Shown: positions 1 through 6,776 of the stretch, piece after piece
Numbering within the stretch: position 1 is the first letter of the stretch
Layout of the letters: each line of letters starts with the position of its first letter
From: Alphaproteobacteria bacterium
GTDB taxonomy: Bacteria > Pseudomonadota > Alphaproteobacteria > Rs-D84
NCBI GenBank assembly: GCA_017642625.1
Contig: JAGCOQ010000104.1
Coordinates: 1-9,077 of the forward strand
Reading direction: 5' to 3'
Length of the DNA stretch: 9,077 nucleotides
Translations under genes and position numbers: made by a program
Notes under the pieces: model-generated
Databases searched by the model: none
Seen by the model: only the letters and a program-made list of their open reading frames with translations
Told to the model about the DNA's origin: nothing

Positions 1-472
1 CCGTTATATCGGCCAAAGCATAGATATCATAGCGTTCCTTTATCAACTGGGCCAGTATCTTGCGACTGTCCGTGTGCAATAATTGCGGTCTTGTGTCGCG
101 GAAATTAGTCCGCTTCACCAGCAATTCTAAATCGGCTTTCAGCCAAATAGTAATCGCCCTTTTCAAGACCATTTCACGAACAGCCGGCGTTATAAACGCG
201 CCCTCGCCCGTGGAAATTACTTTGCATACTGGTTCGGTGTCCAACAATCGTTCCATCACGCGGTGTTCAACGCGCCGAAATTCCGCTTCGCCATACATAG
301 CAAAGATATCAACAACGCTGCAACCCGCAGCGGCTTCGATTTCTTTGTCTGAATCAACAAACGGGATTTTAAGTCGGCGTGCCAACGCGCGACCAATGCT
401 GGTCTTGCCCGCCCCCATCAATCCGACCATTACAATCGGACGATCCGATAAAGATAATGATTCCTTATCCAT
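1..472 (-). CDS. aroK: Shikimate kinase, 3' end cut off by the window edge
   Basis: Shikimate kinase phosphorylates the 3-hydroxyl of shikimate with ATP in the cytoplasmic chorismate (aromatic amino acid) pathway. The 157 visible residues begin MDKESLSLSDRP. A Walker A loop GLMGAGKT sits at residues 17-24. The shikimate-binding FVDSDKEIE follows at 38-46 (Asp42 as the family Asp), then GEAEFRRVE at 61-69 (Arg66 as the substrate Arg), and the lid segment DTRPQLL at 126-132 (Arg128). The family is about 170-180 residues, so roughly 15-25 C-terminal residues lie outside the window. The usual triple glycine after Ser-Thr reads Gly89-Glu90-Gly91, a change at a normally conserved site. The ATG at 472 is the only start near the Walker A loop; I see no Shine-Dalgarno before it. 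It is divergent from the beta-barrel gene. aroB is the common downstream partner but cannot be seen here. Confidence 0.93.
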   Translation of the reverse strand, partial: MDKESLSLSDRPIVMVGLMGAGKTSIGRALARRLKIPFVDSDKEIEAAAGCSVVDIFAMYGEAEFRRVEHRVMERLLDTEPVCKVISTGEGAFITPAVREMVLKRAITIWLKADLELLVKRTNFRDTRPQLLHTDSRKILAQLIKERYDIYALADIT

Positions 473-481
473 GCCGTAATG

Positions 482-510
482 ATGATATAAAAAAAATAAC
501 TAACTAACAA
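482..510 (-). promoter_or_regulatory. Probable aroK promoter giving a very short or no leader
   Basis: On the minus strand TTGTTA (510-505) is followed after exactly 17 bases by TATCAT (487-482), matching 4/6 and 5/6 of the sigma-70 consensus. The -10 ends only 9 bases before the ATG at 472, so transcription would start about 2-4 bases before the start codon. No ribosome binding site fits in that space, which points to leaderless or near-leaderless translation. The region is AT-rich, so a chance match is possible. Confidence 0.4.
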
Positions 511-544
511 TAAAAATTTTATGATTTTAAATCGCACCAAAATG

Positions 545-553
545 TGATATAAT
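545..553 (+). promoter_or_regulatory. Extended -10 promoter of the beta-barrel gene
   Basis: The string TGATATAAT contains a perfect -10 (TATAAT, 548-553) with the TG-N extension. No good -35 lies 16-18 bases upstream (the 17-base position reads TTTTAA), as is usual for extended -10 promoters. Transcription would start near 560, leaving a leader of about 24 bases that carries the purine-rich binding site at 572-577. The same nine bases occur before hisS and tkt. Confidence 0.55.
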
Positions 554-583
554 ACAATGTATAGAAACAAGAGAGAGATTACC

Positions 584-1684
584 ATGAAACACATTTCTTT
601 TGGCGCACTGTGCGCGGTTCTTATGTTTAATGCAAACGCATTTGCAACACCAATATCGCATCTGCATGCGGACGGTGTGACAATGAATAACATTGCCGTT
701 ATGCAACATTCAATTATGTTAAATGCGTTTAACAATTTTGATGGCTCTATGGCGGGAATCATTGAACGCCATGCCCAAAAGGCGCCAAGAACCGAACCAG
801 TGGAAGACTCTATGCAGCCTAATCAAATCGACAGATATGGCGAAATGTTGTATTATGGCGAATATGGCGACGATGGAACTGTGTTCTCTGCCCCTGGGCG
901 TGGACGCAGCGGTGGTGATGGCGAACAGAATCTTTCTTTGTGGCTTGATTGGCAACATGCCCAAGATTATGCGAAGTTTGATAACTTCAAACGTATCGAT
1001 TCGAATTACGATTTGATTTCATTGGGATTCGCGGACGAATTCAACAGCACATCTCAACACTATTCTAAATTCGGTGGTTTTGGTGGTGTTGCACTGGGAC
1101 GCGAAAAGGCGCCGGATGTTGTTAAATTATCTGAAACTGGCGAATATGTTGGTTTATACTATGCGTATCATGTCCAGGGTTTAACAGTTCAAGCTGCTGG
1201 CGATTTTGGTGCAATGTTCACAGATGCAAAATCCGATTACAGCAAACATGACTTTACAAATCTGTGGGCTGGTGCGGGTGTGAACGCGTCATATGATATA
1301 TTCTTGGACGAAACATCTGTGTTGCAACCTGCTTTATATCTTGGTTATACATGGATACGCACAAATGGCTACGAACCAACGCCATGTGTCGCGGTTGATA
1401 ATTTCCATATATTCGAAGTATCACCCGCCCTGCGCGCAATCACACATATAACAGATGGTTGGTATGGTGCAATGTCCGCGCGTTATGTGTTTAATTTCTC
1501 ACATGGTGGCGACATTCGTGATGCGGGTGTCACATTACCAGATTTGGAATCGTTGAATTACTATGAATACGGTCTGTCGGCAGAGAAGTCGATTGACAGA
1601 TTCAACTTTGCCGTATCGGTGAATCGTCGCGATGGCGGTCGTACCGGCTGGAACGGTAATATCCGTATGAAATATATGTTCTAA
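584..1684 (+). CDS. Secreted outer-membrane beta-barrel protein, autotransporter-barrel-like, without a long passenger
   Basis: The 366-residue product starts with a Sec signal peptide: Lys2-His3, a hydrophobic core at residues 4-17, and an Ala-Phe-Ala cleavage site after residue 21. Residues 22-115 are polar and low in predicted structure, with a Gly/Arg-rich linker (PGRGRSGGDGE, 104-114). Residues 116-366 have the alternating aromatic/polar/glycine pattern of amphipathic beta strands (for example GEYVGLYYAYHVQGL, 186-200) and the protein ends in Met-Lys-Tyr-Met-Phe, a C-terminal Phe typical of barrels folded by the BAM complex. I therefore infer an outer-membrane barrel of the autotransporter or small-porin kind; the exact family is not certain. 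The start at 584 is chosen over an in-frame ATG at 557 because AGAGAG (572-577) lies 6 bases before it and the signal peptide begins there. It is monocistronic, between an extended -10 promoter and a hairpin terminator. A single mature cysteine (Cys268) is present. Confidence 0.72.
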   Translation: MKHISFGALCAVLMFNANAFATPISHLHADGVTMNNIAVMQHSIMLNAFNNFDGSMAGIIERHAQKAPRTEPVEDSMQPNQIDRYGEMLYYGEYGDDGTVFSAPGRGRSGGDGEQNLSLWLDWQHAQDYAKFDNFKRIDSNYDLISLGFADEFNSTSQHYSKFGGFGGVALGREKAPDVVKLSETGEYVGLYYAYHVQGLTVQAAGDFGAMFTDAKSDYSKHDFTNLWAGAGVNASYDIFLDETSVLQPALYLGYTWIRTNGYEPTPCVAVDNFHIFEVSPALRAITHITDGWYGAMSARYVFNFSHGGDIRDAGVTLPDLESLNYYEYGLSAEKSIDRFNFAVSVNRRDGGRTGWNGNIRMKYMF

Positions 1685-1689
1685 AAAAG

Positions 1690-1709
1690 AACCGCCCAAA
1701 TGGGCGGTT
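1690..1709. terminator. Bidirectional intrinsic terminator between the barrel gene and prfA
   Basis: AACCGCCC (1690-1697) pairs perfectly with GGGCGGTT (1702-1709) around an AAAT loop, giving an 8-bp GC-rich stem. It is followed by seven T on the plus strand and preceded by an A-rich run that serves as the T tract on the minus strand. It begins a few bases after the barrel gene's TAA and lies about 20 bases past prfA's TAA, so it serves both convergent units. Confidence 0.9.
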
Positions 1710-1727
1710 TTTTTAATGCTTTTTTAT

Positions 1728-2792
1728 TTATTCCAAATTCGCCAACTGTTCCAATTGATCGGCTGCAATCAATGCATCAATCATTTCGTCCAGTGCCGCC
1801 CCGCCCGCCAAAATATCATCTAACTTATACAAAGTTAACTTGATACGATGATCGGTCACGCGTTGTTCTGGGAAATTATAAGTGCGAATTTTTTCACTGC
1901 GATCGCCCGAACCAACCATAGAACGACGCGATGCATTTGATGCGTTCATTTGCTCCATACGTTGCTTTTCATACAACTTGGAACGCAGAACCGCCATGGC
2001 GGTCGCCTTGTTTTGAAATTGCGAACGTTCGTTTTGACATGTCACAACAATTCCCGACGGAAAGTGCGTAATACGAATTGCAGAATCAGTTTTGTTAACG
2101 TGCTGGCCACCGGCACCGGACGCGCGGAAAATGTCGATACGAATATCTTTGTCATCAATCACGACATCAATGTCTTTTGCCTCTGGCATAACAGCGACAG
2201 ATGCCGCAGATGTGTGAATGCGGCCGCCCGCTTCGGTTTCAGGCACACGTTGCACACGGTGAATACCCGATTCAAACTTCATACGCGCATACGCACCAAC
2301 ACCATCTATCTTGAAAACGACTTCTTTATAACCATGCAAAGATGTCGGATTTTCTTCGATAATTTCAATCTTCCACCCATGGCGCAAAGCATATGATTTA
2401 TATTGATTAAACAGGTCACCCGCAAACAACGCAGATTCTTCACCACCAACGCCCGCGCGGATTTCCATAATAACACTGTTATCGTCTGCGGCATCACGTG
2501 GCAACAGTGCGATTTGCAATTTGCGCTCTATTTCCGGTAATGCATGATTTAATTCAACCAACTGTTCCGCGGCAATCGCGTGCAATTCCGGATCATGTTC
2601 CATTTCTGTTGCATCTGCGATTCCCTGTTGCGTTTGAAAATATTCATTTATCAGTGGCACAATTTCATTCAGGCGCGAATATTCCTTGGACAATTTGGTA
2701 AGTTCATCACCCGACACATTACCACTGTTCATTTGTGCCTCTATTTCCGCAGCACGGGAAAGAATATCTTTTAACTTCTGTTCTACTATCAT
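1728..2792 (-). CDS. prfA: Peptide chain release factor 1
   Basis: RF1 enters the ribosomal A site at UAA and UAG codons and triggers hydrolysis of peptidyl-tRNA. The 354-residue length is standard. In order: an N-terminal helical domain (1-105); RAGVGGEES (112-120), typical of class I factors; the codon-recognition tripeptide Pro184-Glu185-Thr186 within RVQRVPETEAGGRIHTSAA, which fits the RF1 PxT rule and not the RF2 SPF motif; and the catalytic Gly-Gly-Gln at 228-230 in SGAGGQHVNKTDSAIR. All catalytic elements are intact, so UAG should be an efficient stop here. The ATG lies 3 bases after the hisS stop, with no clear Shine-Dalgarno, so translation is probably coupled to hisS. The methyltransferase gene prmC, which modifies the GGQ glutamine and often follows prfA, is absent; a terminator comes next. 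Confidence 0.97.
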   Translation of the reverse strand: MIVEQKLKDILSRAAEIEAQMNSGNVSGDELTKLSKEYSRLNEIVPLINEYFQTQQGIADATEMEHDPELHAIAAEQLVELNHALPEIERKLQIALLPRDAADDNSVIMEIRAGVGGEESALFAGDLFNQYKSYALRHGWKIEIIEENPTSLHGYKEVVFKIDGVGAYARMKFESGIHRVQRVPETEAGGRIHTSAASVAVMPEAKDIDVVIDDKDIRIDIFRASGAGGQHVNKTDSAIRITHFPSGIVVTCQNERSQFQNKATAMAVLRSKLYEKQRMEQMNASNASRRSMVGSGDRSEKIRTYNFPEQRVTDHRIKLTLYKLDDILAGGAALDEMIDALIAADQLEQLANLE

Positions 2793-2795
2793 TTT

Positions 2796-4088
2796 TTATG
2801 CCGTTTTTAATAATTTTATCGTGTCCGCAACCGACAATTTTTGCTGCTGACCGGCCGCCATATTTTTGACACTTATTTCTTTAGATTTTACTTCATCTTC
2901 GCCGATTATCAAACTGAACTTAGCCCCTATTTTATCAGCATACTCAACTTGGTTTTTGAACTTCTTTTCGGCATCCAGATATACCGTTGTAGCAATATTT
3001 TTATCACGCAAAGCACTTACAACTTTCATGGCAAATGGAACCGACGAATTACCCATCGGCAACACCGCTGCAACGATTGGCGTTTCATATTTTGACAGAT
3101 CAATTTTATTCTCTTCCATCAAAGCAACCAACAAGCGCGAAACACCGATAGATGCGCCAACACCGACGATTTTCGTTTTGGAAAACTTCGATGCAAGATT
3201 CTCGTAACGACCACCGCCACCCACCGCCGGCAAGTATGGATAATCAACACTGAAAAATTCGAACACAATACCGGTATAATATGAATGACCACGCATAATC
3301 GACACATCTATTTCGGCATTTTTGATACCCATTTCGTCCAACAATGCCATAAAATCATCCATCTCTGTTATTGCCACTTTTAAGTTTTCACTTTTGTTTA
3401 AAAATGACCGATAACCATCTGTGAATACCTTATTTATTTCATTTGCCTTTTTGTCACCAATTGTATCAATTAAGGCTGGTAAAAAGTCTTTTAACTTATC
3501 TTTTTTATCAATCAAGATGAATGTGGCACGCGCTTGTTCATCGTTCAGTTTTAAATACTCGAACATCGCATTCCAGAAACGACGATTACCGACTTTTATC
3601 TTAACCCGCCCAACGATATCAGATATTGATTCATACATTTTTGATAATGTAGCGACAATTTCGGCATCATAATTTGTAGATAATGTTTCCAAACCCAAAA
3701 TATCAATGTCCATTTGGTAAAATTCGCGATAACGACCACGTTGGGGACGTTCGCCGCGATAATTACGCGCAAATTGATACGCACGGAAAGGAAACACCAA
3801 ATCGTTCAGATGACCGGCAACATAGCGCGACAGCCCAACTGTGCCGTCATAGCGCAATCCCATTTTTGTATCGCCTTTTTGAAACAAAAACATCTGTGTT
3901 TCGATTTCATCCCAATTATCTTTGTCTGTTAAAACTTCGGCGCGTTCAATCGCCGGCAAATCAAGCCGCGAAAAACCGGCAATATTCAACACCCCACGCA
4001 TACGTTCAACGCACGTGTCAAAGCACCGTTGCTGGGCCGGTGTTAATTCTATAAATCCCGATAAAGGTTTTGTTGGTTTTAATTCCAT
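2796..4088 (-). CDS. hisS: Histidyl-tRNA synthetase (class II), Bacteroidota/archaeal-like motif type
   Basis: HisRS charges tRNA-His with histidine in the cytoplasm. The 430-residue protein carries LPAIERAEVL (motif 1 region, 44-53), the ATP-binding segment MGLRYDGTVGLSRYVA (76-91), motif 2 with RGERPQRGRYREFYQ (111-125), the histidine-specific RGHSYYTGIVFE (266-277), motif 3 GASIGVSRLL (311-320), and a C-terminal anticodon-binding domain (about 336-430). Wording such as LRYDGTV and REFYQMDIDILG resembles Bacteroidota, archaeal and eukaryotic HisRS more than the E. coli type (LRPEGTAG and RQFHQLG); this is from memory of the families. The specific motif has His-Ser where Leu-Asp is usual. 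The ATG at 4088 is preferred over one at 4097 because AGGA ends 9 bases before 4088 but directly abuts 4097. It is first in a hisS-prfA operon with a 3-base gap. Confidence 0.96.
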   Translation of the reverse strand: MELKPTKPLSGFIELTPAQQRCFDTCVERMRGVLNIAGFSRLDLPAIERAEVLTDKDNWDEIETQMFLFQKGDTKMGLRYDGTVGLSRYVAGHLNDLVFPFRAYQFARNYRGERPQRGRYREFYQMDIDILGLETLSTNYDAEIVATLSKMYESISDIVGRVKIKVGNRRFWNAMFEYLKLNDEQARATFILIDKKDKLKDFLPALIDTIGDKKANEINKVFTDGYRSFLNKSENLKVAITEMDDFMALLDEMGIKNAEIDVSIMRGHSYYTGIVFEFFSVDYPYLPAVGGGGRYENLASKFSKTKIVGVGASIGVSRLLVALMEENKIDLSKYETPIVAAVLPMGNSSVPFAMKVVSALRDKNIATTVYLDAEKKFKNQVEYADKIGAKFSLIIGEDEVKSKEISVKNMAAGQQQKLSVADTIKLLKTA

Positions 4089-4097
4089 TTTTCTCAT

Positions 4098-4101
4098 TCC
4101 T
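4098..4101 (-). promoter_or_regulatory. Ribosome binding site that decides the hisS start
   Basis: On the minus strand AGGA (4101-4098) stands 9 bases before the ATG at 4088 but has no spacing to the in-frame ATG at 4097. The shorter protein, starting MELKPTKPLSGF, also matches where HisRS proteins normally begin. Confidence 0.7.
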
Positions 4102-4127
4102 ATTGTTTTTATTATTTATGGAAAACC

Positions 4128-4144
4128 GCATACTTATCGTATGC
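4128..4144. promoter_or_regulatory. Perfect inverted repeat at the hisS transcription start, operator-like
   Basis: GCATAC-TTATC-GTATGC is a perfect 6-bp palindrome with a 5-base spacer. It starts 2 bases downstream of the hisS -10 and covers the expected start of transcription near 4139. Its position suits a repressor operator; alternatively only part of it is transcribed as a weak 5' hairpin. No regulator gene is adjacent. Confidence 0.4.
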
Positions 4145-4145
4145 T

Positions 4146-4154
4146 ATTATATCA
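4146..4154 (-). promoter_or_regulatory. Extended -10 promoter of the hisS-prfA operon
   Basis: The minus strand reads TGATATAAT (4154-4146), a perfect TATAAT with the TG-N extension. No recognisable -35 lies 16-18 bases upstream. The leader to the hisS ATG would be about 50 bases, enough for the AGGA binding site. The nine bases are identical to those before the beta-barrel gene and tkt. Confidence 0.55.
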
Positions 4155-4180
4155 TATTTTTTTAATAGACGCTAGAAACA

Positions 4181-4198
4181 CACACCCGCACGGGCGTG
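4181..4198. other. GC-rich hairpin upstream of hisS, function unknown
   Basis: Read on the minus strand, CACGCCC (4198-4192) pairs with GGGTGTG (4187-4181), with one G-T pair, around a 4-base loop. It stands out in an otherwise very AT-rich gap between the metallopeptidase gene and the hisS promoter. There is no U tract directly after it, so it is not a classic terminator. The rest of this gap (4155-4256) shows no gene or tRNA. Confidence 0.35.
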
Positions 4199-4256
4199 AT
4201 GAAAGAACGAAAAAGAAACCATATTTTTATTCATAGCGACTTAAATATAGCCTAAA

Positions 4257-4276
4257 AATCCCAGATTTCAAGGATT
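4257..4276 (-). terminator. Weak terminator candidate after the metallopeptidase gene
   Basis: On the minus strand AATCC (4276-4272) can pair with GGATT (4261-4257) across a 10-base loop and runs into TTT. The stem overlaps the metallopeptidase stop codon. Five base pairs and a short T run make it much weaker than the two other terminators in the window, so some read-through towards hisS is possible. Confidence 0.3.
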
Positions 4277-4982
4277 AAAAATATTTATGCAACTCTGCGC
4301 CGTGCTGATTCAGCCACCTTTTTGCACGTTCCACGCCAAAACCATACAGTTCGGACACGAATTTCCAGAATGCCGGCGAATGATCCATATGTCGCCGGTG
4401 CGCCAATTCATGCATAACGACATAGCGCATTACATCACGCGGTGCAAACGCCAATCGCCACGACAGCGACATTGTTCCAGTGGTTGAACAACTGCCCCAT
4501 CTGGACGTCGTATCGTGCGCGACAACGCGCGACGGCCATAATTCGCGTGGTGCGGTGTGTATCATTTCGCGCGCGACCTTTAAAAACTCGGTCTTTACAA
4601 AATTACGAACACGACTTTCGAACATTTCCGCCCCGCCCCCAACAATCAGTGTCGCATGCGTTTCGTCATGAATAATAAATTGATTCGCGCGACGTGTTGG
4701 GTCGTGGTGTAATGTTATTGTTTGTCCCATAATTTCAATCGAATCGCCGGATTTTATTGTTTGTTTTTGTGGTGCACGCGCAAATATGTTTTCTATCCAA
4801 CGACGCCTTTCTTCGACAAACTTTAGTGCCGACTTGTCAGATGTTGTCCATGGTTTTGATATTGCGATTTCGTGCGTTGGCGCGGTTTTTGGTCGCAAGG
4901 TGATATTCCGCACCCCCCGTCGTGTTGTAATTATTATGGGAATGTTTTCGCCAGTCGAAGACACAAACACATAGTTGGACAT
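4275..4982 (-). CDS. YgjP-type (DUF45) zinc metallopeptidase
   Basis: The 235-residue protein belongs by its motifs to the YgjP/DUF45 family, often annotated as M48-family metallopeptidase. The diagnostic block is at the C-terminus: SRWGSCS (160-166), then HELAH at 191-195 (zinc ligands His191 and His195, general base Glu192), followed by RRHMDHSPAFW with a further histidine, His201. It has no signal peptide or membrane segment, so it should be cytoplasmic. Its substrate is unknown; family members are weakly characterised proteases. It begins 4 bases after the tkt stop on the same strand with no clear ribosome binding site, so it is very likely translated from the tkt mRNA. Nothing in the sequence links its activity to transketolase; co-transcription may be incidental. 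Confidence 0.88.
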   Translation of the reverse strand: MSNYVFVSSTGENIPIIITTRRGVRNITLRPKTAPTHEIAISKPWTTSDKSALKFVEERRRWIENIFARAPQKQTIKSGDSIEIMGQTITLHHDPTRRANQFIIHDETHATLIVGGGAEMFESRVRNFVKTEFLKVAREMIHTAPRELWPSRVVAHDTTSRWGSCSTTGTMSLSWRLAFAPRDVMRYVVMHELAHRRHMDHSPAFWKFVSELYGFGVERAKRWLNQHGAELHKYF

Positions 4983-4986
4983 TATT

Positions 4987-6768
4987 TCACTTAATCAGAT
5001 TTTTTATTTCGTGAACGATTTGTTCCGCGCTGAACCCCATCGCAGAATACACACGTGCGCCCGCCCCCGACAAACCGAATCGATTTATTCCAATAACTGC
5101 ATCGGCAAATTCAAACCACGGTGTTGGGACGGATGCCTCTATCACAATGATGCGCCCACGCAGAATCTGTCTTTTATATGTCGCAGATTGCGCCCTGAAA
5201 TGTTCAACCGACAGCATACTTACCACTTGGACACTGTCGCCCAAGGCACGCGCAACACTGACCGCCAATGGAACTTCTGAACCAGTCGCAATAATAGTCA
5301 TACGCACACGCGCGGTTTTCGCCGGTTTTATAACATATGCACCACGCGCAATGTCAGAACCCGCTGGCGTTGGCACCAGGTGAATCTTTTGACGCGACAA
5401 AACAATGCACGAAGGACGCGCTTTTTCAGCCAAAGCGGTGCGCCAAGCAAATGCAACCTCTACCATATTACATGGGCGAAATACATTCAGGTTCGGTATC
5501 ATACGCAATGACGGCAATTGCTCTATGGGTTGATGCGTTGGACCATCTTCGCCAACCGCAACACTGTCATGCGTAAAGACATACACCACCGGCAACCCAG
5601 ACATAGCCGCCATACGAATCGCCGGACGCATATAGTCAGAAAATACCAAGAACGTCGAACCAAACGGTCGTAAGCCCGCCGCCGCCAAACCGTTCATAAT
5701 TGCACCCATTGCGTGTTCACGCACACCATAATCAATATAGTTTCCGGTAAAATGTCCGGGCACAATATGCACCGATTGCGATACGGCGACATTTGTGCTG
5801 CCCCCAAGATCCGCACTGCCCCCGATAATATCAACACCCGCAAGCAACATTGCATCCAAATACATACCGGACAATTCACGTGTTGAAATATCGGTTGGTA
5901 TTGCCGGCGTTTTTACACGCGACAAATCAATTTTCTTGGCGCGCGTTGGTGCCATGCGTGGCAACTTTGCAACACCGTCCCACAATGCACGACCCGCAGA
6001 CGAATCGAGTTTATGAATCAAACGATCCATTTCGCCATCATCCAGCGCCAAACCATGCGCCCGCGGTGTTCCCGCAAGGGATGAATACTTACCAATTTCT
6101 GTTTTGCACTGAATAAAAGTTGGACGCATCAAACGGCGCGAATCGGCAATCGCAGAACTTATTTTTTCGCCATCCATACCATCAACGGACGACACATTCC
6201 ACCCCGCCGCACGCATACGCGTTGGAATGTCCATATCTGTTTGCGCAACGCCATCAATCGTAATTCCGTTATCGTCCCACAACAAAACAAGATTGTTTAA
6301 TTTATACCGTCCGGCAAAAGCAATCGCTTCTTGGGCAACACCTTCACTTAAATCGCCGTCGCCACAAATGCAATACACACGCGCATCTGTATTTTTTATT
6401 TTTTCCGCCAACGCCAAACCAACCGCGTTTCCGACGCCCTGGCCCAGCGGTCCAGTTGTTGCATCAATACCATCAATTCCATATTCTGGATGCCCCGGCA
6501 ATCCGCCGATTTTACGGAAAGTTTCAAGCGAACCAACATTATACCCCGCCAACCTTAGCGCAGAATATAACATTGCCGAACCATGCCCTGCCGACAACAC
6601 AAACCGATCAAGCCCACGACGAACAAAGTTTGCAAAAACCGCCGTAATTATATCAGACGCGCCCAGCACGATTCCAACATGCCCACTGTGTGCAGACAAA
6701 ATCGCGCGCAATGCATCCGCACGCACGACATTGGCCATATCTTTCAAATCCGTGGCATTATATCTCAT
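4987..6768 (-). CDS. tkt: Transketolase, compact form
   Basis: Transketolase moves two-carbon units between sugar phosphates using thiamine diphosphate, linking the non-oxidative pentose phosphate pathway to glycolysis. In order: SGH (28-30) and AGHGS (60-64); PGHPEYG (91-97); the TPP/metal motif from Gly136-Asp137-Gly138 to Asp166-Asn167 (WDDNGITIDG, 164-173); the Pyr domain with catalytic Glu351 in VREHAMG; HDSVAVGEDGPTHQP (400-414); Arg459 in LSRQ; and a complete C-terminal domain ending near 593. The family is usually about 650-680 residues; a shortened loop is visible after residue 46, where the NPxNPxW region of the E. coli enzyme is missing. GHPG reads GHVG. The gene ends in TGA and is followed 4 bases later by the metallopeptidase gene. 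The -10 lies 8 bases before the ATG, with no Shine-Dalgarno. Confidence 0.95.
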   Translation of the reverse strand: MRYNATDLKDMANVVRADALRAILSAHSGHVGIVLGASDIITAVFANFVRRGLDRFVLSAGHGSAMLYSALRLAGYNVGSLETFRKIGGLPGHPEYGIDGIDATTGPLGQGVGNAVGLALAEKIKNTDARVYCICGDGDLSEGVAQEAIAFAGRYKLNNLVLLWDDNGITIDGVAQTDMDIPTRMRAAGWNVSSVDGMDGEKISSAIADSRRLMRPTFIQCKTEIGKYSSLAGTPRAHGLALDDGEMDRLIHKLDSSAGRALWDGVAKLPRMAPTRAKKIDLSRVKTPAIPTDISTRELSGMYLDAMLLAGVDIIGGSADLGGSTNVAVSQSVHIVPGHFTGNYIDYGVREHAMGAIMNGLAAAGLRPFGSTFLVFSDYMRPAIRMAAMSGLPVVYVFTHDSVAVGEDGPTHQPIEQLPSLRMIPNLNVFRPCNMVEVAFAWRTALAEKARPSCIVLSRQKIHLVPTPAGSDIARGAYVIKPAKTARVRMTIIATGSEVPLAVSVARALGDSVQVVSMLSVEHFRAQSATYKRQILRGRIIVIEASVPTPWFEFADAVIGINRFGLSGAGARVYSAMGFSAEQIVHEIKNLIK

Positions 6769-6776
6769 TTTATGTT

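Noticed and set aside
557..583. An earlier ATG for the beta-barrel protein
   Set aside because: It lies at about the predicted transcription start, has no binding site, and would put nine charged residues before the signal peptide.
1690..1709. The hairpin after the barrel gene as part of a repeat family or attachment site
   Set aside because: A perfect stem followed by a T tract between two convergent stops is fully explained as a bidirectional terminator, and the second terminator has an unrelated sequence.
2498..2774. Plus-strand open frames opposite prfA, hisS and tkt
   Set aside because: They are antisense shadows of strongly identified genes, with no ribosome binding sites or recognisable protein features.
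4089..4274. A tRNA or structured RNA such as a T-box in the hisS upstream gap
   Set aside because: No cloverleaf arms, TTC loop or T-box sequence can be found; only the short inverted repeat and the hairpin described are present.
4983..4989. TGA read as tryptophan, as in some reduced genomes
   Set aside because: Transketolase ends in TGA exactly where the family ends, reading through gives no sensible sequence, and TGG is used normally for tryptophan throughout.
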